64,000 bases of DNA from Cardiocondyla obscurior. Taxonomy: Eukaryota; Arthropoda; Insecta; Hymenoptera; Formicidae. The stretch covers positions 7,051,001 to 7,115,000 of the forward strand of contig NC_091870.1 in assembly GCF_019399895.1 (NCBI RefSeq), read 5' to 3'. The translations under genes were made by a program, and so were the position numbers. Shown here piece after piece: positions 13,201 through 25,659 of the stretch. Position 1 is the stretch's first letter. Each line of letters starts with the position of its first letter. Under the pieces are notes generated by a model. The model saw only the letters and a program-made list of their open reading frames with translations. It did no database searches and had not been told where the DNA came from.

Positions 13201-16200
13201 TATTAGAAATTACGTGCGTAATATTTTTTTAACTATTAAAAGTAATAAAATGAGAGATTTATTTATTTATCCGTATGTTGTACAAATAGAAAAAAAATAA
13301 ATCCAGAATTTGAGAGTTCTCATATATCTTATTAAGCATTAAAGCTCTACGAATTTCGTTCGGCGCTAATATTAAAAAAAAAAAAAAAATGTTAAAGGTA
13401 CTTTAGAGCAAATGCACATCTATAAATTGCACGAATTAACACTGATCGATTTTGGCAATCTACATGCACGAACGATTAAAGGTTTTATATTTTTTGTCCC
13501 TTTTTTCATCAAATAAAATTCGTTTAGATCGCTTGCTACTTTACCGAGGGGGAAGGGGGGAGGGGGAGAGGGTTACCGGGCATTGAACTATTCAACGATC
13601 AAATCAATTACGTAAATGGATGTAAAATTGATACAGCCAACATTAATTCCGGCGCAATCCGTCGCTGTGCCGTCATTTTACCGGAATATCCCGTTAGGAT
13701 GGCTACTTCGTAACGTGATTCGCGCACGCAATTTCGCGCGCTTTTTCAGCCCCTTTCTCCAATGTTGGCGTTTCCGTCAGTTCCACATATTTTTATGCAG
13801 CTGACAATACACCGCTCTTTTTTTGGGTCACCCTTTTTCTTTGTAGGAGAACGCCTGATTGATGTGGCAAATACTGTCGTAACGTTTCTGTGCGTAACCA
13901 TAAATCAATGTCGTTTGTCAATATAAACGTGATTCCGTGTTTTCGAATAAGGCATCAAGAAACAAAAAATTGTGTTACTACAGAGCAAATCGTTTTTTTT
14001 TTCTTTTTCTTTTTTTACCGTCTTTAATCTTTGTAAGGTTGTAGTAGCATTTTCAATAGCGGGTGATGTATTTCTTATCAGGAGTTTCTGTCTTGAGTTA
14101 GTTGTTCGGTTTCATTCAAGCTGTATAAGCTCTCCGCTGCGAAGACGGCAATAGGGAATATCTGAGCGTTGATAAGTTTTAATTTTGTTGTCCTCGTGAT
14201 AGAGGTGTCTCTCTTTATCTTTCTATACCTTTGTCGATTTAACGGAGCAAGTGCAGGATATACATGCGATAAATAAAATTAAAAAGAAATCTAACATATG
14301 GTTACATTTCTGGTTCTGTGCTGGACAGTTCTGCCAGACAGCCACGAAATAAACTACGAATTGGCTAGCTAATTATTAAGTAACGATGGGAATCAATTTC
14401 CACATAAATGTTTTTCTTTCAAGCATTTCGTAATAATGCTGAAAGTTTAGAGTTACGAAATGGTAGATGTCTACTTGTTAATTCTTCAACGATAAAAGTT
14501 GGAAGAAAAATAGTTAATAAAAAAAAAGAAAATACAAAAATAGCGATAAAAAAAATTTGTTGAAAAACTTTGTGTAAGAGGCTATGCATCTTTGAGAGGC
14601 TATGACGGCGGGTATAACAATACAGACGCCGGTTTCACGTAAATGCATTTCAAACCATCACACCGAATTGAATTTTCTTGTCGGAGAGCTAAGTGAATAT
14701 CTGATTGTACAGGAAAAATATTCTCTTTCACAAAGCGGATAAAGTCGTGAAGAACTAAACAGTTATCTGTAGAGACTGAAAATGTAATAAAAGTTTTTGA
14801 TATGCATTATACTTTGAGAAGTTATCTAAAGCAGCTGTAAACTGTGTTTAAACTTGAGCAACAAAAATAGGGAATCGCATCGATCCACCGGCGTGTTCAT
14901 TACATTCGCACGATTCTATTATAGATATATGTGCAGTCGTTCGTTCAACTAGAAATTATCGGCAAATTCGGGTGATTAATCGACAGAAACACAACCTTGA
15001 GACCAATAATTCGTTATTCTCAGAGGTGCCAAAGAAAAAGAATAAAAGAAACGGGTTAAATCGTCGTTTTTGTCAAGTAATAATAGACTTACATTTGTAT
15101 TTGAGACGGCGCCAAAGTTCTACAGCCAAATTACTATAGTTTCCGGATTCTACTTGTTTTTTTTCTCTTTTTTTTTTTTTGATACAGAAACGAGTAAGTA
15201 ATCGCGAGCTTTTGCCACAACCAAAGTGAAGAATCATTAAGGCACTAGAGGCAAAAATCATATTCAAGCCGAGCTTACGACGGCCGAAAAACTTTTATGT
15301 CATTTATCAATGTATATCAGTCATTTAACGTGTAAAATTATTATTCCGCTTTCTTAACTGTCTTCAAGAATAGCGTGCAAGTCAGAAAATGATTGATATT
15401 GTAAAAGTTTCTTTCGTTTTTTTTTAAATACTTTTGGAATTTACTTTATTTGATTATTTATCCACATTATTTAAAATTAAAATTATATACAATATAATAT
15501 TTTTTTTTCCTTTTATCTTATTATTTTATCTAAATACGCTAGATGCATTAAAAGAAAGGTTTAAAAAATTAACTTTTTTTTTCAACCGATAATTTTTATT
15601 GGAAAACTTTTTTTTTTCCTATAAAATGTCAGCGTGATGAAATTTGCTGATAAAAATTGAATAATGAAAGAGTTTGAATGATGATTTATTTTTACTAGTA
15701 ATTAGTTTCCTTTTCGTACCTTCGTTTAAATTAGTCTTGATAACGTTAGGATGCGTAAAGTGGAAAAAAAAAATTTAATATAAATATATTTGAAAAGAGA
15801 AAGATAGAGATAGGGAAGCGGGAAGTAAAAGAGGGAAATATTATCAGCGGGGAAAAAAACTTTTTTCGCTTCATCGCTAGCTGTATAAAAGTTAAAAGTT
15901 GTCACGTCTGTTCTCATCCACTGGGAATCTGCTAAACAAACTTACGGTAATATCGCAAAACATACCAAGTGGAAAATATAGCAACGGAGAGATGCACGAT
16001 GAAATGTCCGCGATAAAGAACTTAGCGAGAAAAAGATTTTTGCGTCTTCCGAGAAGAACGCGCGACGAAGATCGTAACGACGCCCGAGGTCGGCGCAGTA
16101 AAAGTGGGTTGGTGTGAGTACCGCGGCAGATATCTTATTCTAGTTACTCATTTCTCCTTTGTGTAAAAATGAATTTTATAATTGAGAAAACCAGATTTGT

Positions 16201-19200
16201 TAAACGTTTAAGTTTTTTGTGCGCGAGCACGTGTTTTCTTACAACCGTGCGAGCGTTTATTTCTTTTATTAACACAGTTGTACCTGCGTAGCAATTAGAA
16301 TAAATTAATTGAGCACGTAATATAATTATGAACTTGAATAACGCGTTATAAAGTACCTAAATGAATAGGCAGGCGCGCCTTAATTAATATTAATGTTTGT
16401 GCGACTTTTGAGTAATTATTAATATACATCTGACGTACTGCGAAAGATAACGTTACAGAATCTGATATAAGTACAAGTCGTTAAAAATGTATCATTGATT
16501 TAATCAAGCTTACAATACAGCTCGGAGGCTCTATCAATCTCTCTTCCACCAAGCGCGTCTTGAACGCCTAATCTCTTATCTCGTATTTTTTTATTTCTTC
16601 TTTTATATTTCTTTTTTTTTATTTCATTTTTTTTTCTCTCTTTGCGCATCCTTCTTTGCTATTCTCCAGAACGTTAATGCATCGTTTTCAATTTACTTGA
16701 GATCTCTTTACGAGTGAAAGTGAGTAAGATTAATTTGCGCGTAAAAGAAGCAGCTTTATTCAATGGGTACATTACGGCTTTTTGGATCACGCCGGCGAAC
16801 AAATACGTTATATCTCACATGCTATGTATGCATGCGGTTTTGGAACATGAGCTCAGTCATAAATTTTCTTGTTTGGCGGAAGGAAGTAACAGCGATGCTA
16901 CGTCGTATATAAACTGCATCCGAGTACGATTATGATAAATTTTTGACGCCACTGTTATTAGAGTGTGTCGCGTCGCATATTTGCATTAATGTAAAACGGC
17001 AAGAATCTTTTACTCTTAACAAATTTTTAAAACGTCGAATAATTTTGCGGGGATAAATGCATCAGTCTTTTAGCACTTGTAAATAATGTCTTTAGAAGTG
17101 CAAATATTTTATTTCGGTGTGTGTGTTACTCAGCACTCCTTGAACAGACAAGTCTAATATTATATTTCACGTGTCGCACGTGAAACGTTTTTCGCGACAT
17201 AAAAGCCCAGATTGTACAAAGGAAGTTAAAAGCATATTTCTGCGATCTCGTTAGCTGGTGCACGTATTTGGCTTTATGAATGGTATTTTTCGCGTACAAA
17301 TGATTAATTGAGGGCGAGAGCTCGCGGCTCAAGCATTATTTTTCCATAATTTCGTGAACAATTAGTAGAGTTTCTCAGCCTGAATTTTTGCGCGTATTTC
17401 TGAGATCGTATAAATCATGACCTACTTTTCAATCCAGCCCTGTTCGTTTTTACATCTGTTTATTTTTTTTTTATCCACGTGGAATTGTACTTTGTCAGAA
17501 ACAAGCGTATAGAATACTATTAATAAAACATTACTTTATTTTTTTTTGTACCGTAAAAATAAAAAGAGTTTTAAGAATTTTTATTAAAAAAAAAAAAACA
17601 AACAATTAAAACAGAAGTGCATTATGCGTAATTACTTATTTATTTTATTTATTTATTCACTTTTTTTTCAACAAAAATGCATATTATCTAACACAAAGAA
17701 AATGGACGTGCAATACATATGAGAGTAGTCGTATACGACTAATAACCGTTAAATAGAATAGCCGCAGTCTTTCGTGTAACTACCTCATACGATAAAGACT
17801 ACTTATGTATCCACCTATTGCTGAAAGATTAGAAGCAGTCACCGGGAAAGCTTTCCTAATTCTAATGTTCCATTTTGCGACCACGATTCGCTTACTAAGG
17901 ACCAGTCCACCACTCCATTAACTCACTGCTCTCTCACAGTTAAGCTATAATACATATTAATCCCGTGGATCGTTGTTCAGATTCTATTTTAAACATGTAC
18001 GAGTAATTATCTTCACGTAAATGAAAGTACCAAAAGTCATTCTAATTACGATTAAATGGGTAATCGTAAACTAATATTAATTTATCGCAGCAACGTCTTA
18101 AATTATTTTATCGTATTTCTTTAATTTTTTTCATTACAAATTAAAATTACTATTAGTGGAACTCGGATAAAATTGGATGTACGGATCAATCAGCTTCTGA
18201 ATTAAACAATCGTCTTATTTATATTAATGCTAAATTTTGTAGAAGCAACTTTTTATCTCTTACAAGAAATTATGAGATTACTTGTTTTTAGCAGACTTTT
18301 TATTAAATTATAAATTAAATAATTTTAAAGAAAATATCTTATCTTTATTGGCTTACCTTCTTACAGTTTATTGCTCTTCCGTAATTACCCCTTTTGATTT
18401 ACGACACTTGATATCAAACATAATAAACTTAAATAAGTTCGATATCGAGTTGTTTAAAGATGAATGTAAAATATTTTTTACGCGTGTTTCTCGTTATTTA
18501 TTGTTACGTTATGGCTGTATTAGATTATTTATTGTTATAAATGTTGCAAATTACAAAATCATAAGAATATAATGCTTCGAAAATTTATAGCGACATATAT
18601 TTAAAGGGAACTGTTTTACGGCGGAATTAGAGTCGTTTATCATTTCTGTCATCGTTTGCCGATTCAAATTGTTGAAGTCGATCGTGCCAAGTCCGCGAAT
18701 AAGAATAAAATCGAGAACGCTGCGCGGCTCTTCGATATGATAGACTTCTAATTTATGCAAGTCGCATTAGTCGCCGAAAGGTAGCACGAGTTATGACGAT
18801 GGGACAACTGACCCTAATCTACTAAAATTACTGTTGAGTAATGACTTGTCCCGTTGTATGAATTATATGCAATACATTTAAGTGTTATCACGAATGAAGG
18901 GTTAACGCTTGAAAAATTTGAAGATTATCTTTAATGAATTATTTATGTGATTTTTTCCTCCCCAAGGAGATGCGCAAAGATAAAAAGTTTACGTGCGTTT
19001 AAAAAAAATCGCGATTGCGTTATTTATTATAATTTTTATTTTAATGTAAAACTACGGGATTTAGTAGAATATAATTCGCGTGAGATTGAATGCGATAAAA
19101 ACTGAAAAAAAAAATGTTCAACGAATACGTGATCGGCCTTCTGTATATGTGAGGTCTGTCAAAAATGATTCACTGTTAACTGCATAAGTTTTGGAAAGAA

Positions 19201-20464
19201 CTTTTATTCGGCGCGATCTTTTTGGTGAAAAGCTTTCAATTAATATCACAAAAAAAACGGAATTTTTTTTTTTTTTTACAAAAATATTGAAAGTCTCAAA
19301 ATTATTGGCAATACAAAACAATACTAAATTTTTTTGGACACATCGTCGATATTTGAAAGAATATAAAACTGATAATACATACGTTGCATACAGATTTTTT
19401 AGTACATTCAGCATATGTATATGCACACATGTAACTTTTTTATTATTGGCTTTTGAATTGGATTCTTTTTTCGTTTACTCATATTTTTTAACGACGTATA
19501 TTAAGTATTAATTTGACAGTATTTGTAGTACAATTTGCATGTATAAACTTCTTTACGTCATGTTTTGCAAGTGTATACATAGAAAACCTTATATGAACTT
19601 GTAAAGTTTGATATTAATATGTAATTTCCAAAATTTCTAATAAGTTGCTTTTATATACAATTTGCTGAAAACTTTGTGAAATTTAAGGGAAGCTTCTCTG
19701 GTTTTATGAAGCTGTGAAATATTTTATATTTTCTTATGATGAAATATTACAGCGGCAGATTTCCTTCAGTTCTTGAACATTCAATTTAAAATATTCTAAC
19801 ACAATGCTTCGTGCTATTCGTACCTTCAAAGAACCTTTACAGATTAATTTTCTGAAACGCTTGAGCTCAATTTATTTGTTAAATTTTCTGTTATTTCAAG
19901 ATATTTTGCAAATAAGTAGACGCAGATAATACTATTGTTGTAAAATAACTTTTTTTTTGTGTGTTAAATTTATAGTTGTGAAATATTAACGACCTGGGTG
20001 TGGTGAAAATCCTATAATTCGTTAAAACTTTTGTTGTCGGAAATAATTTTGCGCATTCAACTGCTGTAAATTTATAGGCAATAAACCGTAGTACTTCAAT
20101 GGTAGTTACATAGGTATTACACAATAGCGTAAATTTATGAAAATGTTTTAGTTTATTCCACTAAAAGTGTAAATAATTCTTATGTAATTTTTTAAAAAAT
20201 TATTTAATTTATTTATTAAATTTAATGGATAATTGATGAGGAAATATGGAATAAAACATATCTAATTTAAACATCAATTTAGTATAATTACTCATTTGTA
20301 CGACTAACATTATTGCAAAAATTGTTACTGAAATATTTTACTTTATTTAAAGAAATTTGTAGATAAATATACATTTTTTTTTTTTTAGAAAATTTTTATA
20401 AAAATAAACCTTTACATTAATTTAAATACATGTCTACATTAATATATTTTATTTTATGTTACAG
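4252..20464. other. Long non-coding stretch, no gene recognised
   Basis: About 16 kb of AT-rich sequence with many homopolymers. Open frames are short and have no recognisable domains; several are open only because of simple sequence. Small structures seen: a (TTTTA)n tract at about 7651-7673, the 14-bp palindrome ACGTGTGCACACGT at 7912-7925 overlapping a CACGTG E-box, the palindrome GGCCATCATGATGGCC at 12623-12638, and TAGTCGTATACGACTA at 17726-17741. A G-rich purine run lies at about 13549-13573. A weak hAT-like protein remnant at 19891-20124 is described under findings. Confidence 0.4.
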
Positions 20465-20508
20465 TTACCGGCAGAATCTTATAAGTTCGCTGGAGCTCAT
20501 GCAGAATG
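20465..20508 (+). other. Candidate 44-nt internal exon, unknown gene
   Basis: A pyrimidine/AT-rich tract ends in ATGTTACAG at 20464, and a consensus donor (AATG/GTGAGT) follows at 20509. The 44 bases between them are GC-richer than the flanks and open in two frames. One of these reads YRQNLISSLELMQNG, which looks protein-like; the other reads LPAESYKFAGAHAEW. The length is not a multiple of three, so skipping it would shift the frame. I recognise no family. It could belong to a plus-strand gene with very long introns, be a non-coding exon, or be chance splice signals. Confidence 0.3.
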
Positions 20509-23493
20509 GTGAGTCGCATCATTTTTTTTTCATTGCATGTAATTGGGATATGTTAAAAAATAGCGCGCGTGTAGCACGCGCATAGTTTCTTTTAGTACTA
20601 TATAAAAAACGTTTTACGGGTATGAAAAAACTTTCAATTTCGTCTAACGATATCGATAAAACTGCATCATTTGTCATGCAAAATTTGGTTTATACATATA
20701 ATAATAATTCAAAGTTTAACCGAATAATTACTTGCCAATACGTATGCGTAATAAATCTTTTATTCGTGCGAGCAATATCGCAATCTACGACGTAAAAATT
20801 CCAACGACGCTATCACGGTTTTATACTTTGTCACATTTTAATTACGTCTTACGATTTTAATATATTATTACGAATTTTATGCCGTATACTTTTACGTGCG
20901 TTCGATAGATTTAAAACAACTTGAGAATTTGATGGCTGCGCGTAACTCTTACGACAAACGTTGGTGGCTATTTCGTGCATTTATTTGTGTGAATCTTCCG
21001 AGCGTTCGCAAAAGTTCCAATTTATAAGCGAAAAATATATAGCGCGATCGGATTGTACGGTAGTATCCGACGGATTTATCGGGGGGCGTAAACTTCCGAA
21101 CCGAATCAGCTCGAATGAATTGATTAAACTAAACGTTAAGACCGTCTAAAGTAAAATCACGCTGACGGGTGGCGTGACGCAGTTTTAAATCTTAGATCGC
21201 TCGCGGGCACGTTAAATGAAAAATACATGACTGTTCCCGAAAACTGCTGCCGTCCACCAAATGTGATTATAGCGAGCTTTAAAGCGCGGCAGATATTTTT
21301 CATGAAAAATTTCGCGTGGCTGCTGGGGTGATTTTGCGGGGACGGCTATCTTTTGTTCCCAGACAAACGAATTGAATATGCACTTTATGTTGGGTCTTAC
21401 TCGCGTGATGGATGTCGCGAACTATGAGAGTAATTCTCAAGTTCTTCTAAGAGGCACGGGGCTTGACTGAGAAAAATATAAGATCTTTCCGAAGGAAAAC
21501 GTAGCACGAATGACGGGGCTGTTGAATAATATTAGTTGTGTCGCAAAAGGAAAACGTTTAATGTTGTCTCTGAGGTATCGTTAGTTTTAATGGAACATAT
21601 GTACATTATCTTCTCGAACGAGCATTAATTATGCGAACTTTAGCGGTGTGGTGGCACGTTTGCGAGCTTCTAAACGACGTTGATATTTACGGGATAGGCT
21701 TTCTCGCGCAGTTCGCTTATCAAAGACGAATTATGCTGCTCTAACTGCGCACATAATAAAAGATGCTCGTCTCTTTAATGACTCGAAAAATGCAATTAAC
21801 GCCGAAACAGGCTACATCTCCGTCGACGGTGACGGTTATCGTCCGGGCCGTAGAATGAAAAATCAAAAGGCAATATCTCGTAGACGATAAAAAGTTATTC
21901 GAGCAGCTTCCCTTTAATATCACGGATCACGGTTTGTTGAATTCTCGCTCGGAAGCTTTGCGCGATTCGCTCTTTCTGCGCATATAATTTCGCCAGCTTC
22001 TCCTCGATTCCATCCTAAACCCTTTCCGCTGGTGCATCGTCGACAGATGCGATGCAGACTAGGCCACCTTTTGCCACGCAATTACCTTGGAAATGCGACA
22101 TTCAAAGAGCTAGGTTTCCTTCCTGTCTACAGCTGAATCTCTTCAGAACAGTTAACTTCCCTTTCAATACACGAAGCCTGAATTGAACCGATACAAGAAT
22201 GGTTAATTAATTGTCTATGTCGGAGTGTAGCAATTATGCAACGTCAATGCAATGTCACATCTCCGTAATGGCGTTTCTCGCAGTCGATAATTTTTTCACC
22301 GAGATGGAAATGCCTTCTCTTTCAATGCGACTTCGGTATTGCGTGACAAGTGTCAGCTACAGTTGTAAGATTTTGCAATTTTTCGAAATATCCCACATCG
22401 AGAGATCTTGCATTATCGATAAACTCTTTTATGCGCGCTCTATCACATCAAGAATGTTAAGCGAATATTCTGCCTGTGGAAAATGTCACGGTATCAAATA
22501 CAAATTTTTCATGAGGTACGACACAATATATTCTGCCGCGTTAGAAAATATTTGTCTCGCAATTTAATTCACGGATCTCGATCTCGTTACTTAGAATTTT
22601 CAGTAATATTTTATGCACCTCTGCATTTCGCGCATTTAAATTGCCAATTTAATTATCCAAATTAATCAATCAAATTAATTAATTACAAACCTCTGGTGGC
22701 ATCGTTGGAGTTTAGGTTTGAATTTCTCGTCGCTGTCGATGCGCAAAGGAATGACGGAACAATTTTGACGCGGTTACTCGGGGAATCGTGATTCGTTGCG
22801 ATTGTATTACAAACGGAAACAGTTGCGGAATACTGTTGTAACGAAACGAAACGATTGTGTCATTCGGAATCGGCCGGTTACTATGTGACTCCTGACATAG
22901 ACAAATTAAATTCGACCACGATAGCGTTCACAGGGTACAGGAAACTGGTTCCGCTATCGAGCACAAGATTGAGTGTGTCGTGAACGACAAATCGATGGCA
23001 CGTTTGCTTTGGCTCAGTTGGACTGAGTGCTGGGGCTTGTATCATGCGGATATAAATTTTTATGACGGATATGCGGACAAAGCTACGCGAGACGGAAATG
23101 CATCAGCACATTGTGCGAATCTTTATTTTGCGTAAGAACGAATTAAATTGATTTAAAAAAAACAACTTATAACAAATGAGTATCGATACGTCATATTACG
23201 AATTATATATTTAATATAAAAAAATTTGTTCAGCGTTTAATATTATCGAAGTACTTTTTGGGAGGGCTATATTTTCTTAGAGAAACAGAATCCGAAATTG
23301 TCTTCATGCAAACTTCATCCTTGTTAGGAAAATATATACTTTACATGTACTGAAGCCGCGGAACAAAATCCACTTGACTGACACTTGAGCTTTCAATAAG
23401 TTTATAAATCTGTAATCCCGATTTGTCAGCGCAATCCTTCTTAAAGTCACCTCACGCTGACTTACTCGTGCACTCTTATCGATCGTTTTGCAA

Positions 23494-23515
23494 AGAGAGA
23501 GAGAGAGAGAGAGAG
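23494..23515. repeat. (GA)n microsatellite
   Basis: Eleven uninterrupted AG units followed by an A-rich run. Confidence 0.9.
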
Positions 23516-25207
23516 GAAAAAAGAAAGTGTAGCTTTTACGAAAGATTAATAACGAGTATATAAAGATGAATAAAATATAGAGTGAAATATGTGTTGCATA
23601 TGTAAATATCGCGATGTTATTTAACTTCTTGATATATCTATCAAATCAAAAGCATTTACATTGAATGTTGCTTAAGAACTTTGAATTGAGTAATTTATCA
23701 CAGATTTGCATGTAAGAGGATTTGATAGAACGAATCCTGACGCATATACATATATTGTAATCTTATACTTTTCTTATCGTCTTTATCGCTAACATTCGAG
23801 ATATACCTTGACGATATATTTACTAGATAACATTTTTATCTGATACGCGATTTATACATAATAGTATGTTGGGTAAACACGATTTCCACGTTACTATAAC
23901 GACGAGGTATACTATCATGTTCTCTGTCGAATTTCCTTTTTGAAACGCGATCACGATAAGCACCGGAGAAAACATCAAACGCAATCATTTCTTATAATAT
24001 TTATATTAATAAATAATTTTTAATATATACATTTATATATATATATTTTTTTTTTAGTAAATAAAAATTACTACCGTGCCTCTTGAAAATTTTTTTATTA
24101 CCAGATTGAACGCGTGATAATTATATTAATTAAAATTAGTTAAAGATACAAGTTAAGTCTTTTTATCGTAACACTAAATATCTTCAAACAATAAGGTTCG
24201 CGCGATATTTCCTTTACTTAGTATTCCGCATATGCAAAATCGAGTTATTGACATTTCATACTAGAACGAGCAAGATGTAATGCGAATTCGATATCGCTGT
24301 GCTCATCGTCTTACTTTTCGAAACTTGTAGTCGAGCACTAAAAGATGTCAAACTTAACCTTATGGTTATATACTATATATAACGGAAAAAGAAAAAAAAA
24401 AATGGGTAAGATCTTTGGTTGAAGTTGATATTATTTTTGGTTACTGAAAGTTATGATGTAACGCTGATGTTCGCTGAAATGAAAGGCTCGCTAAAGTGCA
24501 AAGTACCTTTTATTAAGATCGAAGTTTTTTTTTTCTAGGACCCTCTGCTTGTAGGTCAATAACCGTGGGTATATATCGGCAAACTTTTTGCTTATTGATG
24601 TACTAAATTTCTTTTTTTTTTTTCTTTTTTTTTTGTTACACTTGGGAAAAATCGATCACTATCAGTTTGTTACTACGTAAACGATGCGGTTGTTTATTTG
24701 CAATTGTTGGCGTTTCCGATACAAGCTGAGTAGAAAGGAAGTCTGATTTGCTCTCTAGGTTCTTCGTTAGCAAGTTTCGTTCCAATTTCTCACAAAACTT
24801 AAATTGGCACATGGTCAAGTATAACAAAAGATTCCTTTTAAACTGCGCAATATTATAGCGTGATAAAATAATGAATATAATAATGTACATACGTGGCACG
24901 AGAGAAGGTTTACGCGTAACGAGATATTCCCTCGAACTGCTGTATTTAACGAATCGAAATATTACAAACAGAAAAGTGTACGTAAAGATTTCATTTTTCT
25001 CGATATTTTTCTTCTATCTTCATATTTCAAACACAAATATTATCTGCACTATACAACATGAGATGTTTATCAACCATAGTCAATAGATAAGATTTCTCAT
25101 GATAATGTCGACGTGTTCACATAAAATCGGGGCTCTCTATCGTATCGTTCAATTTTTAAAGCTCTTAATATTAAGTCTATTAAAAGACTAAAGTGAAGAG
25201 AGTTTCC

Positions 25208-25231
25208 TTTTTTTTTTTTTTTTTTTTTTTT
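25208..25231. repeat. Poly-T homopolymer, 24 bases
   Basis: Uninterrupted T run on the plus strand, directly left of the balanced-composition island at about 25.3-25.7 kb. Confidence 0.9.
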
Positions 25232-25578
25232 AATATTGAACAATATGATATCGTGAGGTCTCTCTCTTTTATTTTATTTTTTTTCTTTGAACGAATCTTC
25301 TCTTTTTCGTAACTCTTAGAAAATTCATCGACGCGTCTACGTTCGTGCACGGTACGTGATCCACAACGGTATTCTCTTTGCGCCGCGTTGTTCCATCCGA
25401 CTGATTCGCCACCGGCGTCAACATGGGACGTCTATATATTCTTTCTTTTTTCCTCTCTTTTTACACCAGATGGAGTCCATCAGTCTGGAAGCGCGGGAGC
25501 GAATACATTATTATTTCACGAAAGATATTACGAAACGCCAATATTTTATCTCGCGTTTCTCTGAAGCCGCGAACTCAC

Positions 25579-25659
25579 CTGTAAAACGCCGCACGTGTTG
25601 CTGTTGTAAGAACTATCTCTCGCGGGATTCATTTGTATCCTTAGGAGACCACAAGACAT
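25579..25659 (-). other. Candidate first coding exon, unknown gene
   Basis: On the minus strand an ATG at 25659-25657 opens 27 codons (starting MSCGLLRIQMNPARDSSYN) that end exactly at a textbook donor, CAG/GTGAGT (exon end 25579). The frame is also open for about 20 codons upstream, back to a TAA. Without splicing the frame stops about 12 codons later. Composition is more balanced than the flanks. I recognise no family. It could be a 5' exon of a leftward gene, but no matching second exon was identified. Confidence 0.2.

Larger units (their letters stand above)
20509..25578. other. Non-coding stretch, no gene recognised
   Basis: AT-rich with interspersed islands of more balanced composition (about 20900-22900), but no recognisable protein motif on either strand. 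It contains a (GA)11 microsatellite at 23494-23515, a 24-base poly-T at 25208-25231 and several shorter A/T runs. The balanced islands could be cis-regulatory elements; nothing in the sequence proves this. Confidence 0.35.

Noticed and set aside
15899..16117. 72-codon plus-strand frame with TATAAAA upstream and basic sites
   Set aside because: The frame starts on TTG; the first ATG leaves about 42 codons. A GTGAGT lies at its end, but there is no acceptor or recognisable peptide.
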